DNA of 64,000 bases from NCBI GenBank assembly GCA_023387985.1, contig JAEWHC010000004.1, positions 186,001 to 250,000 on the forward strand, written 5' to 3'. Under the pieces are notes generated by a model. It was given only the letters and a program-made list of their open reading frames with translations. It did not search any database and was not told the origin of the DNA. The position numbers and the translations under genes are program-made. This document shows positions 18,594-28,173 of this stretch, piece by piece. Source of the DNA: Bacteroidota bacterium. GTDB lineage: Bacteria > Bacteroidota > Bacteroidia > Chitinophagales > Chitinophagaceae. Numbering within the stretch: the stretch's first letter is position 1; each line of letters begins with the position of its first letter.

Positions 18594-20678
18594 CTATTGG
18601 TGTGTTTGGGCTTCCATTAAATTTCTGAGTACAAAATGCTTGGTGGTTTCAAAAGCTTTCACCCAATTGCGGTGCAGCAAAAAGGAATGCACTTCATCGG
18701 GGAAAACCAGGGTTTCTACGGGTACCTTACGCTTTCGCAATGCATATAGCAGTTCAATGCTTTCTGAGAACAACACATTCCGGTCGTCATCGCCGTGTAT
18801 CAGCAAAACGGGGTCTTTCCATTGGTTGATGTAATGCATTGGAGATGAAATGAAAGCCAGTTCTTTTTTTTCAGGGAATCGTTCCGGCCGGTACCACTCA
18901 GCGAAAACCGGTAAATCATTATTCCAGTCATGCACGCCGTGTATATCTATTCCACACAGAAATTTCCCGGGAAATTGTGCCAGGGCATGCGCGGTGAGAT
19001 ATCCACCATAACTTCCACCCCATAAAATAATCTTGTTGGTGTCCACATCCGGCCTTTGGCGAAAATATTTTGCTGCAGCCCAAACGTCCTGCACCTCGCT
19101 TGCTCCCGCTGCTCCATAGTTTTCAGCTTCGCGAAAATTCAATCCATAACCAATTCCGCTCCGGTAATTGAGATTGGCAGCAATAAACCCCTGCGACGCA
19201 AAATATTGTTGTAACGCATAGGCATTGCTGTAGTACTGGCTGTAATGATACCCGGCAACCATTTGCCTGCGGCTGCCGCCATGGAGGAAAATGATCGCCG
19301 GCCTGAGGCCGGTATTTTCCACAGTGGGTTCCATCACCTGCAGCCAGGATTCTATCCCGTCGCCGGCTTCCAGTATTACGGTTTGGGGGCGTGCGTGTTT
19401 TTGGGGAAATTCTTTTGGAAAAACATTCCCGGCCAGCATTTTGGCGGGTTGGCCATTCCTCACCATAACCGGCCAAAGCGGCCGGTCATAAGCAGATTGC
19501 AGAAATACATATCCGTTATTTACAGCCCGGGGTGAAGTGTTGATGCTTTCACCACCCTCCAGCAAGGTGGTATTGCCGGTGTGAAAATCCAGCAAAGAAA
19601 TCTGACGCCGCTGCAAATCCTGCATATTGTGGGTAATCAGGAGGCCGGAACCTCCGGGCATTTCTGCGACACCTTCAATTTCGCCATTACCAGAAGTCAG
19701 TTGTACCACGCTTTTTGTGCGCAAAGAGGTTTTATACAATTGCACCCAGCCTGTCTTCTCCCAGGGAAAAACCAGTGCGTCGTTGTTTACCCACCAAATT
19801 TTCTGATCTCCCGCCGGCAATTCATTAAAAAAAGCGCTTCCTTTACCCGTATCTGCCCGGAAGACTTCCTGCGAACTCCAGTTGATTGCTTCGAGTACCC
19901 TGATGCTCCAGGGATAACCGTCACGTATTGGTGTAAATGGAAGAATATTGATCAGTACCGGCATACGTAGAAATGCCAGGAAGCGGCCATCGGGGCTCCA
20001 TTCAGGAAAGTCGTCCATATCTGCCGATGCATCCGGAAACAAGATCTCCTTGGTGCTGAACCTGTAAATACCAATATAGGAATGGCTGCCACGACCGTTT
20101 ACAAAAGCGAGGGTTTCATCATCAGGCGACCACTTCAAACCGGAAATACTGCCCCTAAGGCTGAAGAGGTCTTGCACCACAAAACCGGTATCCACCATGG
20201 TTGCCAGTTGCGCCTTTCCGCCTCTTGCCAGGATCAGGCGATCTCCTTTATTTGAGAATTGCACAGTTGAAAAAGCACCGATTTTCCTGGTTTTGTTGGC
20301 GGCTAAATGAACCGCAAAAAACTGGATCCCTGTTTCCGTTTGCAATTGCGCCGGGTTGGCAGCTTCTCCTTTCGCATTGCGACTGTTGCCCCGGCTGTAA
20401 ACCAGCAATTGACCATCGGGGCTGAATTGCAGATTGCCCAGGTTCAACCCGTTATCGCCTTCGAAACCGGTGAGCTGACGGTGATTGCCGGTTTCTGCAT
20501 TAGCCAGAAAAATATTCCGGCTGCCTTCTGTATTGAAAATCCAGGCAATGGTTTTGCCGTCTTTGGAGGTGGTGAGGTTAGTAGGAAATGGCGCCGCCAG
20601 GTAGTCACCGATTTCTTGTGCAGGCAGAAAGCATGGCAAAGCAAAAAGCAACAGCGATAAAAGAATTGATCTGATCAT
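18594..20678 (-). CDS. S9 family prolyl oligopeptidase-like peptidase
   Basis: From the ATG at 20678 the protein has 694 aa, with signal peptide MIRSILLSLLLFALPCFLPA. The frame opens 15 codons earlier, but that would mask the signal. An N-terminal beta-propeller (repeats such as FSPDGQLLVYSRG, WSPDDETLAFVNG, WSPDGRFLAFLRM) precedes an alpha/beta-hydrolase domain with the Ser motif GGSYGGYL (around residue 555), Asp in HGDDDRNV and His in DEVHSFL. It should cleave short peptides in the periplasm or outside the cell; dipeptidyl versus acyl-peptidase activity cannot be decided. Confidence 0.9.
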   Translation of the reverse strand: MIRSILLSLLLFALPCFLPAQEIGDYLAAPFPTNLTTSKDGKTIAWIFNTEGSRNIFLANAETGNHRQLTGFEGDNGLNLGNLQFSPDGQLLVYSRGNSRNAKGEAANPAQLQTETGIQFFAVHLAANKTRKIGAFSTVQFSNKGDRLILARGGKAQLATMVDTGFVVQDLFSLRGSISGLKWSPDDETLAFVNGRGSHSYIGIYRFSTKEILFPDASADMDDFPEWSPDGRFLAFLRMPVLINILPFTPIRDGYPWSIRVLEAINWSSQEVFRADTGKGSAFFNELPAGDQKIWWVNNDALVFPWEKTGWVQLYKTSLRTKSVVQLTSGNGEIEGVAEMPGGSGLLITHNMQDLQRRQISLLDFHTGNTTLLEGGESINTSPRAVNNGYVFLQSAYDRPLWPVMVRNGQPAKMLAGNVFPKEFPQKHARPQTVILEAGDGIESWLQVMEPTVENTGLRPAIIFLHGGSRRQMVAGYHYSQYYSNAYALQQYFASQGFIAANLNYRSGIGYGLNFREAENYGAAGASEVQDVWAAAKYFRQRPDVDTNKIILWGGSYGGYLTAHALAQFPGKFLCGIDIHGVHDWNNDLPVFAEWYRPERFPEKKELAFISSPMHYINQWKDPVLLIHGDDDRNVLFSESIELLYALRKRKVPVETLVFPDEVHSFLLHRNWVKAFETTKHFVLRNLMEAQTHQ

Positions 20679-20950
20679 GGAATAAAAATAAATGAGATTT
20701 TGAGTTTTAGCCAAAATTTGCACCTAAACAATATGGATGCCACAGCCCCAAGAAAGCGCTAAACATTGGGTATCAATCAAACGGGCAGGGCTGCAAGCGG
20801 TAAATCACAATAACCTGTAGACTAACCATCGAAAAAAAATTCATACACATTTTGAGGTTTTTTATGCACCAAAAACAAACGGGATCAGAAAACCGGTCGG
20901 GAATTCAGTGTATGCCTTACATTCGATGTTTGTTATAATTAACTGTTTAC

Positions 20951-22219
20951 ATGGAAAGATTTCACGGGGTAATCGGAATCGTTATGATCCTTGGTATCGC
21001 TTATTTATTCTCCAACAACAAGAAGCGCATCAATCCAAGAGTAATTATAAGCGGGATCTTATTGCAGATCACGATTGGCATTTTGGTTTTAAAGGTTGAT
21101 TTTATTGCACGTTTTTTCCAGTTTCTCGGCAGAGGAATGCAAAAGATTGAAGCGTTTGCCAAAGCGGGCGCCAACTTCGTTTATGGTGGTATTGCGGCAG
21201 TTGGACCCGATGGTACGGCAGCGAATTATACCACTCCCGGAATGTTTGTTTTCGCATTCAATGTAGTTGCCACCATCATCCTTGTTTGTGTACTTGTCGC
21301 AATTTTATACCACGCCAGGATCATGCAAAAGATCGTTAGTGTGATCGCCAAAGGCATGCACGCCATTATGCGTGTGAGTGGAGCAGAAGCCCTAAGCAAT
21401 GTGGCCAGTGCTTTTGTGGGACAGGTGGAAGCACAGATCATGATCCGCCCCTACTTGGCTGGTATGACAAGAAGCGAGTTGCTGGCAAGTATGAGCGGCA
21501 GTCTTGCCTGTATTGCGGGTGGAATTTTGGTGGTTTATGCAAACATGGGCGCTGCTGCGGGTATGGATCTTGCTCCGAAACTGATCACTGCCAGCTTGAT
21601 GGCCGCACCCGGCGCATTGGTTATTTCCAAGATAGTTTTTCCTGAAACACTGGAAAGCGAGACCATGGGTAAAGTAAAGCTTGACGTAAAAAGCCCCTAT
21701 TCCAATTTTATTGATGCCATAAGCCATGGTGCAAGCGACGGGATGAAAATAGGTGTAAACGTAATTGCCATGTTAATTGGTTTCATTGCGTTGATTGCAT
21801 TTATAGATTACTTGCTCATCAAAACAGGGCATATTTTCAATCCCGATTTTAACCTCACGCTTGATTATATCTTCGGAAAAATTTTTACGCCGTTCGCCTG
21901 GGCAATGGGTGTTCCGAATCAGGATGTGGCAAATGTGGCGACCTTGTTTGGGCAAAAGCTAACGGTTAATGAATTTGTGGCATTTATGAACCTGACCAAT
22001 AAGAGTATTCCCGTAGTTACCGAAAAAGGTTTGTTGATCGTGAGCATCGCCATTTGCGGCTTTGCGAACTTCAGCAGTGTGGGTATGCAGATTGGCGGTA
22101 TCGGCGAAATTGCCCCAAGTCGCCGTGGAGACCTGGCTAAACTGGGCATGAAAGCCTTACTATGCGGTACATTGGCAAGCTACTTATCGGCTACTATCGC
22201 GGGAATCATTATGGGGTAA
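20951..22219 (+). CDS. Concentrative nucleoside transporter (NupC family)
   Basis: The product has 422 aa with about nine hydrophobic segments and the CNT signatures GQVEAQIMIRPYL, the gate-like GGILVVYANMGA and FVAFMNLTNKSIP. The C-terminal core (CGFANFSSVGMQIGGIGEIA) is the conserved nucleoside-binding hairpin. It imports nucleosides with Na+ or H+ across the inner membrane. The gene stands alone, 272 bp after the divergent S9 peptidase start. Ion and base preferences are not readable here. Confidence 0.94.
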   Translation: MERFHGVIGIVMILGIAYLFSNNKKRINPRVIISGILLQITIGILVLKVDFIARFFQFLGRGMQKIEAFAKAGANFVYGGIAAVGPDGTAANYTTPGMFVFAFNVVATIILVCVLVAILYHARIMQKIVSVIAKGMHAIMRVSGAEALSNVASAFVGQVEAQIMIRPYLAGMTRSELLASMSGSLACIAGGILVVYANMGAAAGMDLAPKLITASLMAAPGALVISKIVFPETLESETMGKVKLDVKSPYSNFIDAISHGASDGMKIGVNVIAMLIGFIALIAFIDYLLIKTGHIFNPDFNLTLDYIFGKIFTPFAWAMGVPNQDVANVATLFGQKLTVNEFVAFMNLTNKSIPVVTEKGLLIVSIAICGFANFSSVGMQIGGIGEIAPSRRGDLAKLGMKALLCGTLASYLSATIAGIIMG

Positions 22220-22257
22220 TAATTAATGCTAAATCCTTATTCCCTGGTACCTGGAAA

Positions 22258-22683
22258 TCAATCCAGGTGCAGGACCCATGTTCCTCCCATTACCGTCTCC
22301 AGGAAATCCTTCTCATTGTTTTTATGGTAGATGGTCCAATCCCCCTCGAACCGGCCTTCATTCGCATTGAATATTCCATCATAAATCACTATGGAAAAAT
22401 GGGAAGATCCTTCCTGGAAGGAATTTCCTTGGTCATCAAAATATAAATTTTCAGCATATTGCTTGACAAAGCGAATTTCAGTGTTTTCAAAAAATCCCTC
22501 CATTTCGGCCACTTCTCCATTGGCTCCTATCCCCGCCCAGTCAATGATCTTTCCCTGGAATTTGATTCCGTCCGTTTTCTCAATGAACATGCGGAACTCT
22601 ACTTGTTGGCCGGCGATAGATTCACCATAGGCCGGTCCGTAAATAAAAAAACCTTTGTATTGGCCAATGGAAATTGAATACAC
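22258..22683 (-). CDS. Hypothetical protein
   Basis: The product has 141 aa with no signal peptide or membrane segment. The sequence is acidic and strand-rich (GYF-type aromatic alternation, FRMFIEKTDGIKFQGKIIDW, RFEGDWTIYH), suggesting a small soluble beta-barrel or sandwich. I do not recognise a family. It lies between the convergent nucleoside transporter and the E2 acyltransferase gene, with no sign of co-regulation. The frame is open over its full length and codon use matches the neighbours. Confidence 0.65.
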   Translation of the reverse strand: MYSISIGQYKGFFIYGPAYGESIAGQQVEFRMFIEKTDGIKFQGKIIDWAGIGANGEVAEMEGFFENTEIRFVKQYAENLYFDDQGNSFQEGSSHFSIVIYDGIFNANEGRFEGDWTIYHKNNEKDFLETVMGGTWVLHLD

Positions 22684-22749
22684 AATGGTAGTAATATGTA
22701 ATGGGTAAAAAGAATTCAGCAGGCAGTATGCTTAAATCCTGTTTGAAAA

Positions 22750-24456
22750 CTAAATCAACATCAACATTGGATCCTCCAGGTACGCTTTAACCGTTTGCAG
22801 GAACGCGGCACCAACGGCGCCGTCTACACTACGGTGGTCGCAGCTCAGGGTAAGCTTCATCATATTGCGGACATCAAATTCCCCGGTTTCTTTCCTGTAC
22901 ACCTCTTCATTGATATTGCCAACAGCGAGGATTGCGCTGTCTGGCGGATTGATGATCGCGGTAAATTCTTCAATATCCATCATACCCAGGTTGCTGATGG
23001 TGAATGTATTGCCACTGAATTCATTGGGTTGTAATTTTTTGCTCTTCGCTTTACCACCCAGTTCTTTGGTTTCCGCAGCGATCTGGCTCAGGGTTTTCAA
23101 ATTCGCAAAGCGCACAACCGGAACGATTAATCCGTCCGGAATGGCCACGGCCATGCCAATATGAATATGCTGGTGGGTGCGGATAAAATCGCCCATCCAA
23201 CTGCTGTTCACGGCCGGGTGTTTCTGCAAGGCCATAGCTGCAGCTTTGATTACAAAGTCATTAAAGCTGATCTTCGCGGGACTGATCTCATTCATGGATT
23301 TACGGGCAGCAATGACTTTATCCATGTTTACAGAAATGCGCAGGTAAAAATGCGGAGCGCTGAATTTGCTTTCACCAAGACGGCGGGCAATAATAGAGCG
23401 GATCTGATTATTGGGCGTATCGAAATATCCTTCTTCTGCTCCGGCACCTATAAAAGGCGTAACCTGGGCTGAAGGGGCGGCAACTTCCGCTGCAGGCTGT
23501 TCAGCAGCTGCTGCGAATGCCTGGGGCTGAGCAACAGGTTGAGCCTGGGGTTTATAATTATCGAGATCAGCTTTTATTATCCGGCCATTATCTCCCGAAC
23601 CTTGTACATAGCGGAGATCAATTCCTCTTTCTTTGGCTATGCTTTTTGCAAGCGGACTTGCCAGAATACGTCCCTCATTTACAATGGAAGGTGCTGGTGC
23701 CCCCTCTTGTGCGGGAGCCGTCTGCGATGCTTTTGCTACCTCAGGCTGTTCTGTTTTTTCTTCCGTGGATGTTGATTGGGCTGCCTGTCCCCCGCCACTT
23801 TTAGCAGCGGCGACAATTTCGTCAATTTTCATATCCGCAGGTCCGATGATTGCCAGCAAATCGTTTACCTGGATATTTTTCCCCGCTTCGGCACCCTGGT
23901 AGAGCAATGTACCATCGCGGTAGCTTTCCAGTTCCATTGTTGCCTTATCGGTCTCAATTTCTGCAAGTGTATCGCCCTTGCTTACTTTATCTCCTACGTT
24001 TTTCACCCAGGAGGCAATGACGCCTTCGGTCATGGTATCGCTGAGGCGGGGCATCAGTACCACTTCCTGAATTGAGGAAAGATCGAGCTTTTCTCCGCCG
24101 GAAGCGGGTGCTTCCGCAGCTTTTTCATATGGTTTTTCTGCAGGCGATTCTTTTTGCTGTGGCTGAGCAGCCGCTTCCTGCTTTCCGGATCCCGGCAATA
24201 ACCCGCTGATGTCTTCACCGGGTTCGCCAATGATTACCAACAGTTCGTCAACCGGAATTTTACCGCCCTGAGGAACACCCAAATGCAAAACGGTGCCGTC
24301 TTTATAACTCTCCAGGTCCATAGTGGCTTTGTCAGTTTCCACTTCGGCCAGGATATCACCTTTTTTCACACTATCTCCAACCTGCTTATGCCAAACGGCA
24401 ATTACTCCTTCAGTCATCGTGTCACTCAAGCGGGGCATTTTTACTATTTCAGCCAT
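22750..24456 (-). CDS. Dihydrolipoamide acetyltransferase (E2), two lipoyl domains
   Basis: The product has 568 aa. Two lipoyl domains (about 1-78 and 130-205) each carry a lipoylation motif (ETDKATMDLES and ETDKATMELES). Ala/Pro/Gln-rich linkers separate them from a peripheral-subunit-binding domain (ILASPLAKSIAKERGIDL) and a C-terminal CATase domain with the active-site DHRSVDGAVGA. This is the pyruvate dehydrogenase E2 pattern, but a branched-chain or 2-oxoglutarate E2 cannot be fully excluded because the E1 genes are not in view. The gene appears solitary. Confidence 0.92.
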   Translation of the reverse strand: MAEIVKMPRLSDTMTEGVIAVWHKQVGDSVKKGDILAEVETDKATMDLESYKDGTVLHLGVPQGGKIPVDELLVIIGEPGEDISGLLPGSGKQEAAAQPQQKESPAEKPYEKAAEAPASGGEKLDLSSIQEVVLMPRLSDTMTEGVIASWVKNVGDKVSKGDTLAEIETDKATMELESYRDGTLLYQGAEAGKNIQVNDLLAIIGPADMKIDEIVAAAKSGGGQAAQSTSTEEKTEQPEVAKASQTAPAQEGAPAPSIVNEGRILASPLAKSIAKERGIDLRYVQGSGDNGRIIKADLDNYKPQAQPVAQPQAFAAAAEQPAAEVAAPSAQVTPFIGAGAEEGYFDTPNNQIRSIIARRLGESKFSAPHFYLRISVNMDKVIAARKSMNEISPAKISFNDFVIKAAAMALQKHPAVNSSWMGDFIRTHQHIHIGMAVAIPDGLIVPVVRFANLKTLSQIAAETKELGGKAKSKKLQPNEFSGNTFTISNLGMMDIEEFTAIINPPDSAILAVGNINEEVYRKETGEFDVRNMMKLTLSCDHRSVDGAVGAAFLQTVKAYLEDPMLMLI

Positions 24457-24548
24457 ATTCTTCTGTTGTACTTTATTTTGGAATTGCGAATTTCGGGAAT
24501 TTTAATCAATACCTCCAACTAATTGAGGCGGAGTTTATGGATACCTAC

Positions 24549-26444
24549 TCAATAACCAATATTCAATTTCAGTTTCTCTTTTAATTCTTTAACCAGCGGA
24601 TATTCTTCAGACATCAACCGGTAGCGTTCGCGGGCATTGAACTGATCAGGGCCTTGTTCTTTGGGTTCTTCAGTCTCCGTAGTTTCAATAACGGTATCGC
24701 AGACGATGGATTGATTGTTGAAATGCATTTTCAACGAATGACCAAATTCAGCCAGTTCATCATCTATGCATTTTTTACTGAAACTGTTACTGCATTGAAT
24801 CTGAACTTCATTGCCCATGAGGGCGAGCTCTGCAAGGTCGAAACTGGTGGCGGTGGTGTGCTTGGCTTCCGCTTTCATGCGGTCGCGGTAAGCATTCCAC
24901 AGCATGTACACTTCTTGCAGTTCTGGTTCCCGCACAGGAAGTACTTCCTTATCCTTGCCATTTTGGGCAGTTTCCTGGTACCTGAGCTTGATTTTCTCAT
25001 AAAGCGACATGCCTTCTCCTGAAGATGGAGAGGAAACGGGTTTTGTATAGGTTCCCTCCGGTGCTGTGACCGGCTTATATTTTTCCCGGATAGGTGCAGG
25101 TGCAGGTTGTGATAAAACTTCAGCCGATACCGGCAGGTTAACTTCCTCTATGGAGCGGGGAGCTGATCCTTTATCAGCTGTCCTGGTTTCGATGACCAAA
25201 CGCGCTTCCTTTTCATTGGATCTTTTCTGCACCGGGTGTGCCTTCAAAGGCATCAGTGCCAGCTCTACCGGCTTTGATTTTATCAGTACAGGCGAGTCAA
25301 CCCGGCGTTTGCTTACCAGTTTGCCTGAACTATCTGACACCACAGACAGGGCCTGTTGCAGGTAGGTAAGTTTCACAAGCGTCATCTCCACATGCAGCCG
25401 TTTGTTTTGGGCTTCGCGGAAACCTTGCAACGCTTCAGCAGCGATGTGGAGTGCCGAAACCAGGTAGGATAATGAAACACCCTGGGCGACTTTGGCGTAT
25501 CGGTTCTGCATGCCTTCCAGTACATCCAGCAATTTCGCAGCTTTGGCATCTTTGCTCACCATCAGGTTGCGGAAGAAAGCACACAGCCCTTCCAGAACGG
25601 TATTGCCTTCAAAACCTTTTTGATTTATTTCATCAAAAAGAAGCAATGCGCCGGCAAGATTCTGTTGTAATAAATGATCGAGCAATACGAAATAAACGTC
25701 TTCATCTAAGATGTTCAGATGCTCAAGTGTTTCTTTGAAAGTAACCTGTGAATTACTGAAACTCACAATCTTATCAAAAATACTTAAGGCATCCCGCATA
25801 CAGCCCTCGCTCTTTTGACTGATTACCTGAAGCGCCTGTTTTTCGTAATCCACATTTTCTTTGGCTGCTATTTCGGCGAGGTGGGCAGTTACATCTGCAT
25901 TGGTAATCCGCTTAAAATCAAAGATTTGGCAACGGCTGAGAATGGTTGGAATGATCTTGTGCTTTTCGGTAGTTGCCAGGATGAATTTAGCGTGGGCCGG
26001 CGGTTCTTCCAGGGTTTTCAGGAAAGCATTGAAGGCTGAAGTACTCAACATGTGCACCTCGTCGATAATATATATTTTATATTTCCCTTCCTGCGGCGCA
26101 AAGCGAACCTGTGAGATCAGGTCGCGCATTTCATCTACCTTGTTATTGCTCGCCGCATCCAGTTCGTGAACGTTAAGCGACGCGCCTTCATTAAAACTTT
26201 TACAACTCACACAGGCATTACAAGCTTCGCCATCCGCCTGGATATTGTCGCAGTTAATGGTCTTTGCCAGGATTCTGGCACAAGTGGTTTTACCCACGCC
26301 CCGCGGCCCGCAAAATAAAAAAGCGTGCGCAAGGGTATTGTTCTTTATTGAATTCTTGAGCGTTGTGGTTATGTGCTCCTGTCCCACTACAGTCGCAAAG
26401 TTCTGCGGACGGTATTTCCTCGCTGATACTATAAACTTATCCAT
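24549..26444 (-). CDS. dnaX: DNA polymerase III subunit gamma/tau
   Basis: The product has 631 aa: an AAA+ clamp-loader domain with Walker A GPRGVGKT (about 46-53), a zinc-binding cysteine set (NCDNI...EACNACVSC), DEVHMLS as Walker B, then the gamma domain III and a long low-complexity tau-like extension from about 390. It loads the beta clamp and links the polymerase cores. I did not see the A-rich slippery site and hairpin used for gamma production in E. coli. A TATTTTTG -7-like element sits 6 bp before the ATG (26450-26457). Confidence 0.95.
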   Translation of the reverse strand: MDKFIVSARKYRPQNFATVVGQEHITTTLKNSIKNNTLAHAFLFCGPRGVGKTTCARILAKTINCDNIQADGEACNACVSCKSFNEGASLNVHELDAASNNKVDEMRDLISQVRFAPQEGKYKIYIIDEVHMLSTSAFNAFLKTLEEPPAHAKFILATTEKHKIIPTILSRCQIFDFKRITNADVTAHLAEIAAKENVDYEKQALQVISQKSEGCMRDALSIFDKIVSFSNSQVTFKETLEHLNILDEDVYFVLLDHLLQQNLAGALLLFDEINQKGFEGNTVLEGLCAFFRNLMVSKDAKAAKLLDVLEGMQNRYAKVAQGVSLSYLVSALHIAAEALQGFREAQNKRLHVEMTLVKLTYLQQALSVVSDSSGKLVSKRRVDSPVLIKSKPVELALMPLKAHPVQKRSNEKEARLVIETRTADKGSAPRSIEEVNLPVSAEVLSQPAPAPIREKYKPVTAPEGTYTKPVSSPSSGEGMSLYEKIKLRYQETAQNGKDKEVLPVREPELQEVYMLWNAYRDRMKAEAKHTTATSFDLAELALMGNEVQIQCSNSFSKKCIDDELAEFGHSLKMHFNNQSIVCDTVIETTETEEPKEQGPDQFNARERYRLMSEEYPLVKELKEKLKLNIGY

Positions 26445-26663
26445 TGCTACAAAAATAAGCTTTGCAAAGGCAGTTTGAATGGCTGTTGGAAAGTTTTGGG
26501 AATGGGATGGGAATTAGAAGGAATTGCCCCGGATTCAGGTTCCGGAAAAATAAATTGGGGTGCTTTGTTGCTTTAAAGACAAAGACAGATGTACTCAAGA
26601 AAGGGAGAACTCCGCACCATGTTCCAATTGAAACAAGGTTTCAACTTAGGGACGCAAACCGCC

Positions 26664-27263
26664 TTATCTGTGCCTCTCCTCCAGCACCCCTTCCACATCT
26701 CTCAAACTATAGCCTTTTGCGGCCAGCAAAACCAAATAATGGTACATCAGGTCCGCGGCTTCGTTCAGGAAGAGATCGCGGTTTTCGTCTTTGGCTTCAA
26801 TGACCAGTTCTACGGCTTCTTCGCCAACCTTCTGGGCGATTTTGTTGATGCCTTTGGAAAATAACCCCGCGGTATATGAATTTTCCGGCGGATGGGATTT
26901 CCGGGCATTGATCACATTTTCCAGTTGCAATAAAAACGGGTAGGTATGCGTGTTGTTGTATTCAAAAAAGCAGGTGTCGGCGCCGGTATGGCAGACAGGG
27001 CCCGTTGGCCTGGCCTGGACCAGGATGGTGTCGTTATCACAATCTACCATCATCTCCTCAAAATGCAGGAAATTCCCGCTCGTTTCGCCTTTGGTCCAAA
27101 GAGCATTGCGGGAGCGGCTGAAGAAGGTGACTTTTCCGGAGGCTACGGTTTTTTCCACGGCATCTTCATTCATAAAGGCAAGCATCAATACCTTTCCGGT
27201 ATCCTTATCCTGTACAATTGCAGGTACCAGCCCATCAGAATATTTTTCGAAATTAATTTTCAT
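26664..27263 (-). CDS. hisIE: Bifunctional phosphoribosyl-AMP cyclohydrolase / phosphoribosyl-ATP pyrophosphatase
   Basis: From the ATG at 27263 the protein has 199 aa. The HisI domain (about 1-110) shows RNALWTKGETSGNF, MMVDCDNDTILVQ and TGPVCHTGADTCF. The HisE domain (about 115-199) shows SYTAGLFSKGINKIAQKVGEEAVELVIEA-type helices. It catalyses the second and third steps of histidine biosynthesis. Its start overlaps the end of the 54-codon ORF and it is the last gene of the operon. A 7-bp hairpin with a 3-nt loop at 26628-26644 lies downstream but lacks a T-run. Confidence 0.96.
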   Translation of the reverse strand: MKINFEKYSDGLVPAIVQDKDTGKVLMLAFMNEDAVEKTVASGKVTFFSRSRNALWTKGETSGNFLHFEEMMVDCDNDTILVQARPTGPVCHTGADTCFFEYNNTHTYPFLLQLENVINARKSHPPENSYTAGLFSKGINKIAQKVGEEAVELVIEAKDENRDLFLNEAADLMYHYLVLLAAKGYSLRDVEGVLEERHR

Positions 27264-27417
27264 CAATATTTTTTTTCAGGCTATTGGAAAAATCCTTCAT
27301 CAGTTTGGCCACTTCTTCCCGCTCTTCATCCATTCTTTTCCGCTCAATTTTGTAGGTATAACGGATCAGTAAAATGGCCAGCACCGTTGAAGCGATCAAT
27401 ATTATCCATCCTATCAT
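27253..27417 (-). CDS. Small membrane-protein ORF inside the his operon (54 aa)
   Basis: This ORF was found by reading the gap between hisF and hisIE. It encodes 54 aa: a hydrophobic helix (MIGWIILIASTVLAILLIRY) followed by a charged, helix-prone tail (YKIERKRMDEEREEVAKLMK and so on). Its ATG overlaps the hisF stop (ATGA) and its TAA lies 8 bp inside hisIE, so it sits tightly coupled between two his genes. It would be a single-pass inner-membrane protein. I know no function for such a protein in histidine synthesis. The tight overlaps and protein-like composition support a real gene; conservation would settle it. Confidence 0.65.
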   Translation of the reverse strand: MIGWIILIASTVLAILLIRYTYKIERKRMDEEREEVAKLMKDFSNSLKKNIDEN

Positions 27418-28166
27418 CGTACGGGTATATTTTGCTGTGAAAGGTAGTTCTTTAAATTTGGAACAGGCACTTCTCCAAAGTGAAAAATACTGGCTGCAAG
27501 TGCCGCATCCGCATTGGTTTGCATAAATACCTCCATGAAATGTTCCGGCTTGCCGGCACCTCCGGAAGCGATTAATGGAATGCCTGTATTTTCTGCAATC
27601 AGTTTCGTCACCGGGATGTCAAACCCATTTTTCACGCCATCGGTATCCATGCTGGTCAGCAAGATTTCGCCGGCGCCCCGCGATTCTGCCTCCCTTGCCC
27701 AGTCCAAAGTCTTTAAGGCAGTTGGTTTGCTGCCACCATGGGTATGCACAAAATGTGTTTGATTTGCAGGATTGAACCGGGTATCGATGGCCACCACTAC
27801 AAACTGGTTGCCGAATTGCCTGGCGAGGTCATCCACGAGTTGTGGATTGCGCACAGCAGCTGAGTTAACAGAAATTTTGTCGGCACCCGCTTCCAGTAAC
27901 CGGGAAGCATCGGCAACAGCACTTATACCTCCTCCAACAGTAAATGGGATATTGAGATGCCGAGCAATTTGCCTCACGAGACCGGTAAAGGTCTTTCGCT
28001 TGTCGAGGGTAGCGGTAATATCCAAAAAAACCAGTTCATCTGCCCCCTGGACTGCATAGTTCATGGCAAGTTCTACGGGATCACCGGCATCACGGATATT
28101 TTCAAAATTCACCCCTTTGACGGTTCGGCCATCCCGGATATCAAGGCAAGGAATTATGCGTTTCAT
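27414..28166 (-). CDS. hisF: Imidazole glycerol phosphate synthase subunit HisF
   Basis: From the ATG at 28166 the protein has 250 aa and begins MKRIIPCLDIRDGRTVKGVN, the canonical HisF start; the open frame extends 40 codons further upstream into hisA and is ignored. It is a (beta/alpha)8 barrel with the catalytic aspartate of LDI near the start and a second aspartate in MDTDGVKNGFD. It uses ammonia from HisH to make imidazole glycerol phosphate and AICAR. It is 7 bp from hisA, and its stop overlaps the small ORF. Confidence 0.97.
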   Translation of the reverse strand: MKRIIPCLDIRDGRTVKGVNFENIRDAGDPVELAMNYAVQGADELVFLDITATLDKRKTFTGLVRQIARHLNIPFTVGGGISAVADASRLLEAGADKISVNSAAVRNPQLVDDLARQFGNQFVVVAIDTRFNPANQTHFVHTHGGSKPTALKTLDWAREAESRGAGEILLTSMDTDGVKNGFDIPVTKLIAENTGIPLIASGGAGKPEHFMEVFMQTNADAALAASIFHFGEVPVPNLKNYLSQQNIPVR

Positions 28167-28173
28167 CAGGCCT

